The translations under genes were made by a program, and so were the position numbers. A DNA stretch of 64,000 nucleotides from an uncultured bacterium (GTDB lineage: Bacteria; Bacteroidota; Ignavibacteria; Kapaibacteriales; UBA4661): positions 1 through 64,000 of the forward strand of contig CALCNX010000069.1 in assembly GCA_937899715.1 (NCBI GenBank), in the 5' to 3' direction. The notes under the pieces were generated by a model. It had not been told where the DNA came from. It was given only the letters and a program-made list of their open reading frames with translations, and did no database searches. This document shows positions 16,179 through 25,791 of this stretch, piece after piece. Position 1 is the first letter of the stretch; each line of letters starts with the position of its first letter.

Positions 16179-18368
16179 TTAGCGGACAACGCTAAACTTC
16201 TGTGCCGATACACCGTTTGATGTTGCGACCTGCACCATGTACATACCCGGAGCAAGATTGTTCAAATCCATACGGAACTCATAGATACCCTCAGACTGCT
16301 GAATACCATGAGCAAGCACCGCAATCATGTTTCCAAGCGCATCATGAACGCGAACCGTTACGTTGTCTGCCGAAGGGAGATTGTAACGGACGGTTGCAAA
16401 GGCTGTGGCAGGATTCGGGAAGGTAACGATATTGAGCGAGGTCATATTCGGTATTTTATCGTCGCCAACGCGCGAGGTCGGTCCACCGGCACGATAAGGG
16501 AAGTTAATCGGGTCGTAGGTAGCCCAGCCCAAATCCCAGCGATTGGTAATGCCGGAAGCGGTTACATCGAATGCGCCCTGATATGCAACGCGCGTAAAGA
16601 AGCTATCATCAATGCGAACGGAACTGGTAGCGGGACGCTCGAATGATGCGCGGGTAAGGAACGAAGCATTTGCAACGGGGCGCGGGTCGAAATTACGCTG
16701 GGTGGCGGGTGAACCATCGGTGTTGGTAATGACAATATCACGACCAAAGGCAGAACCAACTTCGTCATACGCGTCCACATTGCCGCTTTGGTTGATAAGG
16801 CGATTTCCACGTGCGGGGTCAGTAAACCATGCGGTGTTTATTCCCGACGGGTTGGGTTCGGCAGTTGTGGAGCCGGGTGTTACCAATGCTGCACCTTTAA
16901 CGCCGTACCATGTATTGTTGCGGACAAGAAGCGAATCGGCAAAGGCAGCATTACCAGTACGTGCGCCTTGTAGCTCGAAACCTGCACGGGGCCAGCCGAT
17001 GAAGACCGAATTAATAATAGATTGACGAGAGTTACGGCGAATTTGAGCAGCATTGCCAAAAAGTGTATTCCACTGCCCTGCACTGGAGCCGCCTGCTTGC
17101 GCTGTATCTGAAAGTGGACCAATGACGGTACAATTTGAGAAAATCGAACTGGTGAAAGGCACATTGTACGAGCCTCCTGCGTCGTTATCAGACTCAAACG
17201 CCTGTGAGGTGGATTGGTCAGCAATCTGAGCACCGCGAATAATCAATCCAAACTGAATACGCCCGTTAAATCCAAAATCCGTATCGAAGTCATCATCAAC
17301 GGCATTTTGAGAGATAATATATTTTGCATCCACTGAGCCGCCAAACCATTCGATGCCGTCATCGTTGGCAAAGGACGACTGCACCCAACGGATGCTTGTA
17401 CGACGACCTACGCCACCGAGTGTGATGCCGTTTAATTCCTCATTTGGGAACGTGGCAATTCCTCCAAATTCAACACGGACATATTCCAAAACACCGGAGC
17501 TGTCATTGTCATCGGTGCCGCCGTACCAACCGCGAATACGGCTATCATCGGCAATACCACCTTCAAAGGGTGAAACCCCGCCGGGTACATTGATACGAGC
17601 ACGTCCTGCAATAAGCAGACCACCCCAATCGCCTGCACGACGCTGACCGCTCACAGCGCGGCTTGTAAAGACGATAGGTAACTGACGTGTGCCCTGCGCA
17701 AACAAAATACCACCGCGATTCACGCAGAGAGCGGAATTTTGACCAACAGTATCGCCGACAATCACTGTGCCGGGTTCAATGCGCAGAACTGCTGCCGAAT
17801 CTACGAAGACATAACCATCTAAACCATAAATCTTGCTACGGGTGAGCGTCACGGTGCGTCCAGCGGGTATGTTACCGGTCAGTGTAGAATCCACAGCTTG
17901 CACAGGCGGTGCAGGCAATACAACAAATCGGTTCGATATAGCTGTTTGTGTCGTATCGGTATTATTGACCAAGCGCATATAGCCTGTTGCCGTTTCGTTA
18001 GTAAGACGGATGGTGAGACGTGAGATGCCGCGACCTGTGCGAGCGCCTGCGCCGGGGGCAGTATTCCCTGCCGCACCGTCGGTGTGGATAAGTGGTTCTG
18101 AGCGAAGAGTAGTTGTATTACGCACAAGAATCGGAGCCCAAGGACCATTTTGTCCGTTTGCAGAAAATTCGACGCGGTAGGCAGTATTCACAGGAGATGC
18201 AGTGGTGTCCCAACGCAGAGAATATGTAGTACCCAGACGCAAGGTGTCAAGACGTGTTGAAGAGTTATTTGCAACGACAATCAGGTTTCTCGGCTGCGCT
18301 GTGGCGGTGGTGCCCGAAAATGCGACAAGAGCAAAAAAGCACACTAAACTGGTAAGTATTCGCTTCAT
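16179..18368 (-). CDS. T9SS-sorted surface protein, EPGTVI beta-helix-like family
   Basis: This is a 729-residue secreted protein. The ATG at 18368 has GGAG six bases upstream and gives a signal peptide (MKRILTSLVCFFALVAFSGT, then ATAQ). The centre contains the LRIEPGTVIVGD, PIVFTSRAV and RRAGDWGGLLIAG motifs of a large Bacteroidota surface family, probably a parallel beta-structure. The last 90 residues (TFPNPATAFATVRYNLP ... LAPGMYMVQV ... KFSVVR) form a T9SS type A sorting domain. The gene lies downstream of a TonB receptor gene on the same strand. It has its own promoter, which closely copies the receptor promoter, so the two are probably co-regulated partners in uptake of a nutrient. The ligand is not known from sequence. 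Confidence 0.8.
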   Translation of the reverse strand: MKRILTSLVCFFALVAFSGTTATAQPRNLIVVANNSSTRLDTLRLGTTYSLRWDTTASPVNTAYRVEFSANGQNGPWAPILVRNTTTLRSEPLIHTDGAAGNTAPGAGARTGRGISRLTIRLTNETATGYMRLVNNTDTTQTAISNRFVVLPAPPVQAVDSTLTGNIPAGRTVTLTRSKIYGLDGYVFVDSAAVLRIEPGTVIVGDTVGQNSALCVNRGGILFAQGTRQLPIVFTSRAVSGQRRAGDWGGLLIAGRARINVPGGVSPFEGGIADDSRIRGWYGGTDDNDSSGVLEYVRVEFGGIATFPNEELNGITLGGVGRRTSIRWVQSSFANDDGIEWFGGSVDAKYIISQNAVDDDFDTDFGFNGRIQFGLIIRGAQIADQSTSQAFESDNDAGGSYNVPFTSSIFSNCTVIGPLSDTAQAGGSSAGQWNTLFGNAAQIRRNSRQSIINSVFIGWPRAGFELQGARTGNAAFADSLLVRNNTWYGVKGAALVTPGSTTAEPNPSGINTAWFTDPARGNRLINQSGNVDAYDEVGSAFGRDIVITNTDGSPATQRNFDPRPVANASFLTRASFERPATSSVRIDDSFFTRVAYQGAFDVTASGITNRWDLGWATYDPINFPYRAGGPTSRVGDDKIPNMTSLNIVTFPNPATAFATVRYNLPSADNVTVRVHDALGNMIAVLAHGIQQSEGIYEFRMDLNNLAPGMYMVQVATSNGVSAQKFSVVR

Positions 18369-18408
18369 GAAATCTCCAATAAGTTGGTAAAAAAGACAAT
18401 AACTTTCT

Positions 18409-18456
18409 GTGCAAAAATATCTCAATTGTATTACGTGGATATTACGATGGTGTTAA
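18409..18456 (-). promoter_or_regulatory. Promoter/operator with 11-bp half-sites and TAnnTTTG box (copy A)
   Basis: On the minus strand the order is TTAACAC, 4 bases, GTAATAT, 4 bases, GTAATAC, 8 bases, then TATTTTTG (18419-18412), which fits the Bacteroidota -7 consensus TAnnTTTG. The three half-sites repeat every 11 bp. No TTTG -33 element is seen where the half-sites lie, as expected for an activator-dependent promoter. The ATG is about 40 bp downstream. The block matches copy B at 21509-21557. Confidence 0.65.
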
Positions 18457-18498
18457 ATATTCATAATGTTGTCACTATCTTGTATTGCCATGATATTG

Positions 18499-18537
18499 AA
18501 AAAAAATGGCGAGTTCCTTACAAAGAAACTCGCCATT
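18499..18537 (-). terminator. Terminator of the TonB receptor gene
   Basis: An 11-base stem (18505-18515 with 18527-18537) has an 11-base loop. On the minus strand it is followed by eight T (complement of the A run 18499-18506). It ends the receptor transcript before the separate promoter of the T9SS gene. Confidence 0.85.
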
Positions 18538-18598
18538 GAGCGATGAATAGATTTTTTATCAGCAAGCCGAAGCCACGCCTTTTTTTAAGAATGGAACC

Positions 18599-21451
18599 TT
18601 ACTGAAACTTGAAACTAAATCCGAGCGAGAAGGTGCGACCGCGAACATTGGACGCGACACGTGTACCAATTTGCTCCCAGACGAGTGCCTGATTGAGAAG
18701 GTCACGTACAAGCAACTTTACCTCTGCATTGCCGAGTGGCTGAATGATAGAAATATCAACCACATCGCGGGGCAGCTCATAGACGTGCGGTGAAACTCCG
18801 CGTGTTTCGTACAGACCAAGTTGAGCGACCTGAACGATACGCTGACCAAATCGGTTATAGGCAAGATTAACAGATGTCGCAAGGTCAGGATGGGTATAGT
18901 ACAGACCAGCATTGATGCTGTACGGTGACTGTCCCCACATCTGGCGAGTTTCGGTAACATTTCCTTGCGAGATGGTCAGACTGGAATTGATAAGAGCGAT
19001 ATTTGCATTGAAAGCAACGTTATTCAGTGCTTCCGCGATAAAGCCGAGCGATTTGCGGAATTCAAGTTCTATTCCATAGTTGGAGGCTATGCCTTGAGCG
19101 TTCGTGAAAGTACGTGCTATCACGCTTCCGGGCTGAATGGTTTCTTCAATAGCATTTTCAAATGTTTTGTAGAAGCCGCTGACTGCAAAGACTTCTCCAG
19201 GGTTCATAAACCATTCGTAGCGAACATCGAAGTTATTGATGAGTGAACGAATAAGACTTGGATTGCCTGCTACACGGCTCTGGGACTGAAAATCGAAAAA
19301 GGCAAACGGTGCAAATTCACGCAGAGAAGGGCGTGCAAGAGTACGGGTCGCTGAAAAGCGAAGATTCATGTCGTTGGTGGCTTTATAGACGAGGTGCAGC
19401 GACGGCAAAAGGTCGGTAAATGCTGGGGCGCGATTGATAGCCTGTCCTTGATCGCTAAAGCTGAAAAGGCGTTGTACATTGTCCTCCACACGTAAACCGC
19501 CAATAACACGAAAATTGAGAGTGCCGATTTGGAATGGCACATCGCCCATGACATACCCTGCGTGCAAGGTTTCATCAGCGCTATACGCATCACTGAGTTT
19601 AGAATCTTCGGAGATACCCAGACCATCGCCACGAAAATTTTCACTGGAAAGCAGTGCGGCGGGAGATTGAACGAGATTAACATCGCTGGGAATATCGCCA
19701 ATAATAGCACGAGCAAGAATAATTGTGAGCGAGCGAGCGCTGAAGCTCCGTGTGCGGCGCTCAAAGAGATAGCCTGCTTTGATTTTGATATTGTTCTCCA
19801 GAGGAAGCGTGATATTGAACATACCCGTCATCAGGTCGTCTGTCAGACCGGAAAAGAAACGCCCCGCGACTGTGCCGTCACCTTGCTGAGTGGCGGGAAT
19901 ATCCGCACGGAACTCGTCCTTTGTTCCCAAGGTGCGAGAGTAACGAAGGCGACGGAAATCAGGCTCATCGCGTCGCGAAGTGGAATAGCCGATTTTCCAA
20001 TCAAGGAGTGAGTTGCTCAGAAAACTCATCGTGTGTTCACCGCCTAATTGACCGGAATACAAAGTTTTTTCAACAAATTGCGCACTGTAATAGCGGCGGT
20101 CACGGTCTTGGGAAACGTCTGAACCGTCAAGCGAAACGACTTCGTTATCGGCAGAGCGGTTATAAATATTTTTGAATGTAATAGACGATGAAGAGCCAAT
20201 TTTGTAAGCAATATTGAACAAACCACCCCAGCTAACTGATTGCGTCGCCTGTTGTCCGGCTGTATTAAATTGTACCTGTCCACTTGACAAGATGCCGTTA
20301 CGCTGCATAGTATTTATTTGGTAACTGTTGCCATAGCTAACATTTGCTACGATACCCAATTCGTCATCACCGATTTGGATGGGTGTGGCAAAGGACAATC
20401 CGAGACCCATATTGACGGGAGCCGCAATACGACTGGATTTCCAAACATTACTATTGAGTGACTTGCTCATGTCAATCCATTCACCGGCACCGTCCAAATC
20501 GTTATAATCGCCCGCACGATTGAGTAATTTCGTCATTGCGGTACGATTAGCGGGTACAAGTGTAGGCAATTGGCGCGTACCGTCATCTATACCGAGCCAA
20601 TCCAAGCGTCCGCCTTCGTAGGTCTCAAACTGACCATTGCGAAGACTTACATTGTCATTGTATGAAGTAGAAATAGTGGCTTTGAAGAACATTTTTTCAG
20701 GAAAGTCAATCGTATTAAGCTGCACCAATCCTCCGGCAAAGTTACCCGGAAGATCGGGCGTAAAGGACTTTGCTACATTTGCATTTTGGAGAAACTCGGA
20801 GGGGAACATATCAAACGCAAATGCCTTTTTATCAGGCTCGGTAGAGGAAAGCGAAGCACCGTTCAGGGTTGTATTACTATACCGCTCGCTTACGCCGCGA
20901 ACATAGACAAATTTGCCTTCTACGAGCGTCACGCCCGGCACACGACGCAGTGCTTGACCGGCATCCCCGTCAGGCAATTTCTTGATTTCCGCTTCACTGA
21001 TACCGTCATTCACTTGCGCAGCATTTTTGCGCTGTGCGAGGATTGCCGAAGCATTATCATTGACGCGAGAAGCCTGAACGACGATTTCTTCTGTTTTTTT
21101 AATGGATGATTCCAGCACGGCGTTAAGTGGTGTGGTTTGCCCATCGCTTACGACAACGCCTTCAAACGTTTTGGGTTTGTAGCCAATGTAGTTGAAGCGC
21201 AGCGAATACGTACCTGCTGGAAGTCCTTTGATGCTGAAGGTACCTTTCACGTCAGCGATTGCACCCTTTTTTGTATTGAGCACTTGTACCGTTGCGCCGC
21301 GAAGTACCTCGCCGCTTTCACCATCGCGGATAGCGCCCGTGATTGTGCCTCCTGCTGTGGGAGTTTGTGCAAAAATTACTGATGATGCAGGAATAACACT
21401 CGCCAAAGAGAGGGAAACAATGAGGAAACGCAGTAACAAGCGCATACACAT
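18599..21451 (-). CDS. TonB-dependent outer-membrane receptor with carboxypeptidase-like N-domain
   Basis: This is an outer-membrane transporter of about 950 residues powered by TonB. After a signal peptide (RLLLRFLIVSLSLASVIPAS) comes a carboxypeptidase-regulatory-like domain (GAIRDGESGEVLRGATVQVL ... GTYSLRFNYIGYK). Then follow the plug (EIVVQASRVND ... LRRVPGVTLVEGKFVYVRGVSERYSNTTLNGA) and a beta-barrel ending RTFSLGFSFKFQ. The start is placed at 21451; 21445 is equally possible, and the longer frame from 21514 is unlikely because it would overlap the promoter. The gene has a strong terminator and shares its promoter block with the T9SS surface-protein gene downstream, which is probably its partner. 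The substrate is unknown. The 11-bp TTAACA-type sites hint at phosphate control, by analogy with PhoP/PhoB boxes. Confidence 0.88.
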   Translation of the reverse strand: MCMRLLLRFLIVSLSLASVIPASSVIFAQTPTAGGTITGAIRDGESGEVLRGATVQVLNTKKGAIADVKGTFSIKGLPAGTYSLRFNYIGYKPKTFEGVVVSDGQTTPLNAVLESSIKKTEEIVVQASRVNDNASAILAQRKNAAQVNDGISEAEIKKLPDGDAGQALRRVPGVTLVEGKFVYVRGVSERYSNTTLNGASLSSTEPDKKAFAFDMFPSEFLQNANVAKSFTPDLPGNFAGGLVQLNTIDFPEKMFFKATISTSYNDNVSLRNGQFETYEGGRLDWLGIDDGTRQLPTLVPANRTAMTKLLNRAGDYNDLDGAGEWIDMSKSLNSNVWKSSRIAAPVNMGLGLSFATPIQIGDDELGIVANVSYGNSYQINTMQRNGILSSGQVQFNTAGQQATQSVSWGGLFNIAYKIGSSSSITFKNIYNRSADNEVVSLDGSDVSQDRDRRYYSAQFVEKTLYSGQLGGEHTMSFLSNSLLDWKIGYSTSRRDEPDFRRLRYSRTLGTKDEFRADIPATQQGDGTVAGRFFSGLTDDLMTGMFNITLPLENNIKIKAGYLFERRTRSFSARSLTIILARAIIGDIPSDVNLVQSPAALLSSENFRGDGLGISEDSKLSDAYSADETLHAGYVMGDVPFQIGTLNFRVIGGLRVEDNVQRLFSFSDQGQAINRAPAFTDLLPSLHLVYKATNDMNLRFSATRTLARPSLREFAPFAFFDFQSQSRVAGNPSLIRSLINNFDVRYEWFMNPGEVFAVSGFYKTFENAIEETIQPGSVIARTFTNAQGIASNYGIELEFRKSLGFIAEALNNVAFNANIALINSSLTISQGNVTETRQMWGQSPYSINAGLYYTHPDLATSVNLAYNRFGQRIVQVAQLGLYETRGVSPHVYELPRDVVDISIIQPLGNAEVKLLVRDLLNQALVWEQIGTRVASNVRGRTFSLGFSFKFQ

Positions 21452-21508
21452 AACAGGAAAAGTGGGAAAACTATTGATAAAAGCGTGTCTTGAAGACATT
21501 TGAAAGAC

Positions 21509-21557
21509 GTGCAAAATTACGCCCGCAGTATTACGTGTATATTACACGCAGTGTTAA
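21509..21557 (-). promoter_or_regulatory. Promoter/operator with 11-bp half-sites and TAnnTTTG box (copy B)
   Basis: On the minus strand the order is TTAACAC, 5 bases, GTAATAT, 4 bases, GTAATAC, 8 bases, then TAATTTTG (21519-21512), a TAnnTTTG box. Relative to copy A, the GTGCAAAA and GTATTACGTG blocks (plus-strand view) are identical and spaced by exactly 11 bases in both. The first half-site is one base further away here. Confidence 0.65.
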
Positions 21558-21740
21558 GTTTTGGTAATATTGAGACTCGTTTGCACAACACCGCCTGCAA
21601 CAACGGCGGACGAAACTGCGATTTTTCCCCATTCACTTGCTTTAGAGTTTGCGCATTTGCACGTTTTTTGGCAATTTTGGCACTCTGTTCGGGGATACAC
21701 AAAGCCTCGTAATTCCTCATTCCTCATTCGTATTTACATC

Positions 21741-22727
21741 ATGGTTGCATTTATCACCGGCGCGACAGGCTTCGTGGGAAGTTTTGTTGCCGAAGAACTT
21801 CTCCGGCGCGGCTACACCGTGCGAACTCTCACACGCGCCACCAGCAGTTTACAGTGGTTGGAAGGCTTACCAGTCGAGCGGGCTGTGGGGTCGCTTACCG
21901 ACGCTGCCTCCCTTGAAAAAGCAGTCGCCGGGGCAGACCTTATCATCCACATCGCAGGACTGACGGCGGCTCGCAATCGGGAAGAGTTTTTTCAAGGAAA
22001 TCACATCGGGACAAAAAATCTTCTTGAGGCGGCACTCAAAGCCGCACCAAATCTCAAACGGTTCTTGCATTTGAGCAGTTTGACCGTGTGTGGTCCGGCG
22101 CAGTCGCTGGAACGCCCCACTCTGGAGTCTGACCCCTGCCGTCCGCTTACTGCCTACGGCGAAAGCAAAAAAGCAGCGGAAGACGAGGTAAATGCCGTCA
22201 AGGACAAACTTCCCATCACGATTGTCCGCGCACCCGCTATCTATGGGCAGCGCGACACCGCCATTTTTGATTATTTCAAAGCAGTCAGTAGCGGCATTTC
22301 AGCACTTATCGGCTTCGACGACAAGCGCCTAAGCCTTGTACACGTGGAAGACTTGGCGCGTGGGATTGTGGATGCTGCGGAATCGCCTCAGACCGTTGGC
22401 GAAACCTATTTTATTGCCGACGAGCCATTTTACTCGTGGGTGGAAATTACCGAAGTGACAAAACAGGCATTAGGTAAAAAGGGCGTTTTGACTATTCGTC
22501 TTCCTCACGCTGTGGTGATGGGCGTTGCAGGCGTTTCCGAATTCTTCGGCAAGTTCTCCGCCAAACCGCCCGTGTTCAACTACGAAAAAGGTGTGGATTT
22601 CGTTCAGAAATACTGGATTGGTTCCACCGAAAAAGCACGACGCGACTTTGGCTATACCTCGCGTTTGGGGCTTGAGCATGGTATTCCGAAGACCATTAAC
22701 TGGTACAAGGAGAAGAAGTGGCTCTAA
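21741..22727 (+). CDS. NAD(P)-dependent epimerase/dehydratase (extended SDR)
   Basis: This is a 328-residue extended short-chain dehydrogenase. It opens with the nucleotide-binding motif TGATGFVG (about residues 6-13). It has HIAGLTA in place of the usual H-x-A-x-x family motif, an active-site Ser in LSSLTV, and the YGESK catalytic Tyr/Lys motif. Such enzymes act on nucleotide sugars, flavonoid-like or sterol-like substrates; the substrate cannot be told here. The ATG at 21741 is chosen because the product then begins directly with the beta strand MVAFITGATG; the frame is open further upstream. The end overlaps the start of the penicillin-acylase-like gene by 10 bp, so the two are probably co-translated. 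Confidence 0.85.
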   Translation: MVAFITGATGFVGSFVAEELLRRGYTVRTLTRATSSLQWLEGLPVERAVGSLTDAASLEKAVAGADLIIHIAGLTAARNREEFFQGNHIGTKNLLEAALKAAPNLKRFLHLSSLTVCGPAQSLERPTLESDPCRPLTAYGESKKAAEDEVNAVKDKLPITIVRAPAIYGQRDTAIFDYFKAVSSGISALIGFDDKRLSLVHVEDLARGIVDAAESPQTVGETYFIADEPFYSWVEITEVTKQALGKKGVLTIRLPHAVVMGVAGVSEFFGKFSAKPPVFNYEKGVDFVQKYWIGSTEKARRDFGYTSRLGLEHGIPKTINWYKEKKWL

Positions 22728-25645
22728 ACCAAGACGATTTCCGCAAAGCATTTGGCGTAAGCACGAATCTGGCTGATGCGAGGCGCACGACCTTTGCTCG
22801 GCGTGCCCCGAATCACTTCTGGGGACTTATGTTTGCCGGGCTGTTCATTGGAGCGTGTTTGGCGGTGTTTTCTTTCCGCCTCGCTACGCGCTCTGCTTTT
22901 GAACGCGAGGGTGAGCAGGAGGTTCAAGAAATTTCGGATGTGGTCTCGGTGCATCGGAACGATTACGGTATTGTACACATCACAGGGCGCACCGATAACG
23001 ATGTTTATTTCGGTATCGGCTACGCACACGCACAGGATCGTCTTTGGCAAATGGATTTCCTGCGCCGTGTAGGGCGGGGGCGCTTGTCGGAAATGTTTGG
23101 CAGGCGCACATTGGAGCAAGATATTTTCCTCCGTGCAATGCGCTTTGACTCTACCGCCAATGCTCTCGCGCGGCATATTTCGCCGGAATCTCGTGCGGTG
23201 CTTCAGGCATATACCAATGGTGTCAATCAATACCTTGCCACACACGAAGGGAGAATTGCTGCCGAGTTCGATGCGCTTGAGTATCAACCCGAACCCTGGC
23301 GCGTGGAAGATTGCTTGCTTGTGCTACGTCTCTGGGCGTGGGAACTCAATAGCGGATTTACCGCAGACCTTGTGCTAACGGCAATTGCTGATACCATCGG
23401 GCGCGACCGCGCTTTGCAGCTTCTGCCACCGCCGGAGAATAACCCATACTTTTCGCCGTGTGTGCTCGATTCGCTTCTGCCCGCTCGTCCACAAGTGAGT
23501 GCTGTTGTCGTCAATCCTCTGCCCACGCTTGATTCTCTTCGTGCGGACTCTGTGCAGAAGCGCTCCACAAGTGCAACGCTTTCGCATAATTCGGCTGTCA
23601 GGAACACTACTCAAAAACACCCGACTACGTTTACAGCAACCAATCTACTTTCTCTCGCCGAAAGCACCCGTGAAGCCGCAAATATGCTTGGGTCGTCGCT
23701 TGGCAGTAATGCGTGGGCTGTTCGGTCATCGTCATTTTATCATCCTGAGCAAGATTCTTTAGAAAAAAAAACCTTGCCGAAACATCGTCACGGCGCAATA
23801 CTTACCGCTGACGCACATCTCGCACTTACGCTTCCGGCGCGGTGGTACGAAGCGCATCTGTCCTCTCCGACGCTGAATGTCCTTGGGCACACGCTTCCGG
23901 GGCTGCCGTTTGTGATAGTCGGGCGTAACGACCGCGTGGCGTGGAGTCTCGTTAATGCAATGGTAGACGACACCGATTTTTTTGCCGAGAGAATAGATTC
24001 CACCGACATTCGGAGATATTTTGCAACCGACGACAGCACGGGAAATCGTGTTTCAATGCCTCTCCGTATCGTGACCGATACCATCAAAGTCAAGGATTCC
24101 AGCGATGCAGTCATAGAAATGCGCTATACCAAGCGCTCTTGTGTTATGTCAGATTTGCCCTACGGCATGAAAAATTTTCCGGGTTTGCAGAATGCAATTC
24201 CATGGCGAAGTAGCCTGCAAACACCGTCATTGCTCACTCGTATTGCTGACAGCACCAGTGCAAGCACGCAACGCGCCTTCCAAACACTCACGCGGCGCGA
24301 CTGCCTGACCTTCCAGTGGACAGGGCAGCAAATGTCTGATGAGGCGCTTACTCTCGTGCGGCTTACCAAGGCGCGGTCATGGGATGATGTTGTGAGCGCG
24401 GGAAATACATTCGCAACGCCAGCGGTGAACTGCATTGTGGCAAACAGTGATGGTGAAGTTGGCGTAGTACCGTTTGGGATTGTGCCTAAGCGCACACCCG
24501 GAGCGCATCCGAATTTCGTGCGCAAGGGTTGGGAAGAAAATGATGCGTGGCGCGGATTTACACGGCTTACGGACGTGGGGCGATTGATCAATCCGCCAAG
24601 CGGACGGGTGATTGCTGCCAATAACCCGATTACACACAATGCAACTCTGAGCGGTGAACCGCTTCACCTCTCACTTCTTTGGGATACGCCTTCGCGAGCA
24701 TCCCGTATAGGAGAGTTTTTGCAGGATTTCGAGAACTTCTCCGTAACAGGTATGAGCATCATGCAAACGGATGTGGTCTCGCACTATGCACAAATGCTTG
24801 TTCCGCACATTGTGCAGGCATTTGCGACCGTAACAGCATCTACGGTGCAATCTTTTCCCAGAAATCAATCGCAGAATCCCACGTTACCACCACTTACTTT
24901 GACTGAGCGCCGCGCTTTGCAGCTCATTGCGTCGTGGAATGGAGCGCTTGAAAGCACGTCGGCATCGGCATCGGTCTATACGGCGTTCGTGGAGCGTTAT
25001 GCGTACAACACACTTGCTGACGACCTCGGCGAGGCATTGTATCGTCAATACGTTGCCACCACACGTCTGCCGCTTCGGGCAATGCTCTCGCTCACACTAC
25101 GCTACAAACCTGATGATTCCTTGTCTGCCGCATGGTTCGATAAACGTCAAACGCCGCAGCAAGAATCCCGTGATGATATTATTCGGCAGAGTTTCCTAGA
25201 AGCAGTGGCTCTCGTTCAAAAACGCATGAACACGACCGCAGACGTTGATTCCATTGCTACGTGGCGTTACGGGCGTTTGCACAAACTCTCCATGCGTCAT
25301 ATTCTCGCTAACGGCTCAGAATGGACATATCTTTCCATGCGCGGCGTGGTGAATGGACAAACCAGTGAGTATGCGGGCGACGCAACAACTATCTCTTCCG
25401 GCGAATGGTCGTTCAATCGCCCGTTTGAGGTTGCGGCGGGCGCTTCCATGCGCTTTGTGTGCGATGTGAGCGATACCGTTGCCTATATGATTCTGCCCAG
25501 TGGCAACACTGGCGAGATAATGACACGCAATTACAGTGACCAAACGCAACTTTGGCTTGGTGGCGGCTTATTGCCCGTCACGGTTTCGCGCGAACCAAGC
25601 GCCGCTTTCCATAAAGTATTGCGTCTCGTCCCCAAGCGCTTGTAA
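22718..25645 (+). CDS. Penicillin-acylase family (S45) N-terminal nucleophile hydrolase
   Basis: This 975-residue protein belongs to the penicillin amidase family, whose members cleave amide bonds in beta-lactams, acyl-homoserine lactones or related molecules. A GTG start at 22718 with AAGGAG just upstream overlaps the epimerase stop. A membrane helix (about residues 36-55) should anchor it facing the periplasm. The alpha-chain part includes DVYFGIGYAHAQDRLWQMDF. The self-cleavage site is GSNAW, giving Ser330 as the N-terminal nucleophile of the beta chain. Further family segments are PGLPFVIVGRNDRVAWSLVN and VNGQTSEYAGD (near the C-terminus, with GASMRFVCD). The true substrate is unknown; quorum-signal or cell-wall roles are both possible. 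Confidence 0.88.
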   Translation: MALNQDDFRKAFGVSTNLADARRTTFARRAPNHFWGLMFAGLFIGACLAVFSFRLATRSAFEREGEQEVQEISDVVSVHRNDYGIVHITGRTDNDVYFGIGYAHAQDRLWQMDFLRRVGRGRLSEMFGRRTLEQDIFLRAMRFDSTANALARHISPESRAVLQAYTNGVNQYLATHEGRIAAEFDALEYQPEPWRVEDCLLVLRLWAWELNSGFTADLVLTAIADTIGRDRALQLLPPPENNPYFSPCVLDSLLPARPQVSAVVVNPLPTLDSLRADSVQKRSTSATLSHNSAVRNTTQKHPTTFTATNLLSLAESTREAANMLGSSLGSNAWAVRSSSFYHPEQDSLEKKTLPKHRHGAILTADAHLALTLPARWYEAHLSSPTLNVLGHTLPGLPFVIVGRNDRVAWSLVNAMVDDTDFFAERIDSTDIRRYFATDDSTGNRVSMPLRIVTDTIKVKDSSDAVIEMRYTKRSCVMSDLPYGMKNFPGLQNAIPWRSSLQTPSLLTRIADSTSASTQRAFQTLTRRDCLTFQWTGQQMSDEALTLVRLTKARSWDDVVSAGNTFATPAVNCIVANSDGEVGVVPFGIVPKRTPGAHPNFVRKGWEENDAWRGFTRLTDVGRLINPPSGRVIAANNPITHNATLSGEPLHLSLLWDTPSRASRIGEFLQDFENFSVTGMSIMQTDVVSHYAQMLVPHIVQAFATVTASTVQSFPRNQSQNPTLPPLTLTERRALQLIASWNGALESTSASASVYTAFVERYAYNTLADDLGEALYRQYVATTRLPLRAMLSLTLRYKPDDSLSAAWFDKRQTPQQESRDDIIRQSFLEAVALVQKRMNTTADVDSIATWRYGRLHKLSMRHILANGSEWTYLSMRGVVNGQTSEYAGDATTISSGEWSFNRPFEVAAGASMRFVCDVSDTVAYMILPSGNTGEIMTRNYSDQTQLWLGGGLLPVTVSREPSAAFHKVLRLVPKRL

Positions 25646-25719
25646 TGCTCAATCGCGAGCATTGAACGCAAACATTCTCAGCGTAGTGGAATTGCGTGTA
25701 ACTTCAGCCCAAGAAATCG

Positions 25720-25727
25720 TATATTTG
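25720..25727 (+). promoter_or_regulatory. Possible TAnnTTTG promoter box before pyrE
   Basis: TATATTTG lies 65 bp before the pyrE start and fits the Bacteroidota -7 consensus. No well-spaced TTTG -33 element was found, so support is modest. Confidence 0.35.
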
Positions 25728-25791
25728 TCAGAGGCAACGTCTTACACGCAAAGCCTCATTTTTCTTATCCTCTTCAAGGTATCAAACGATT

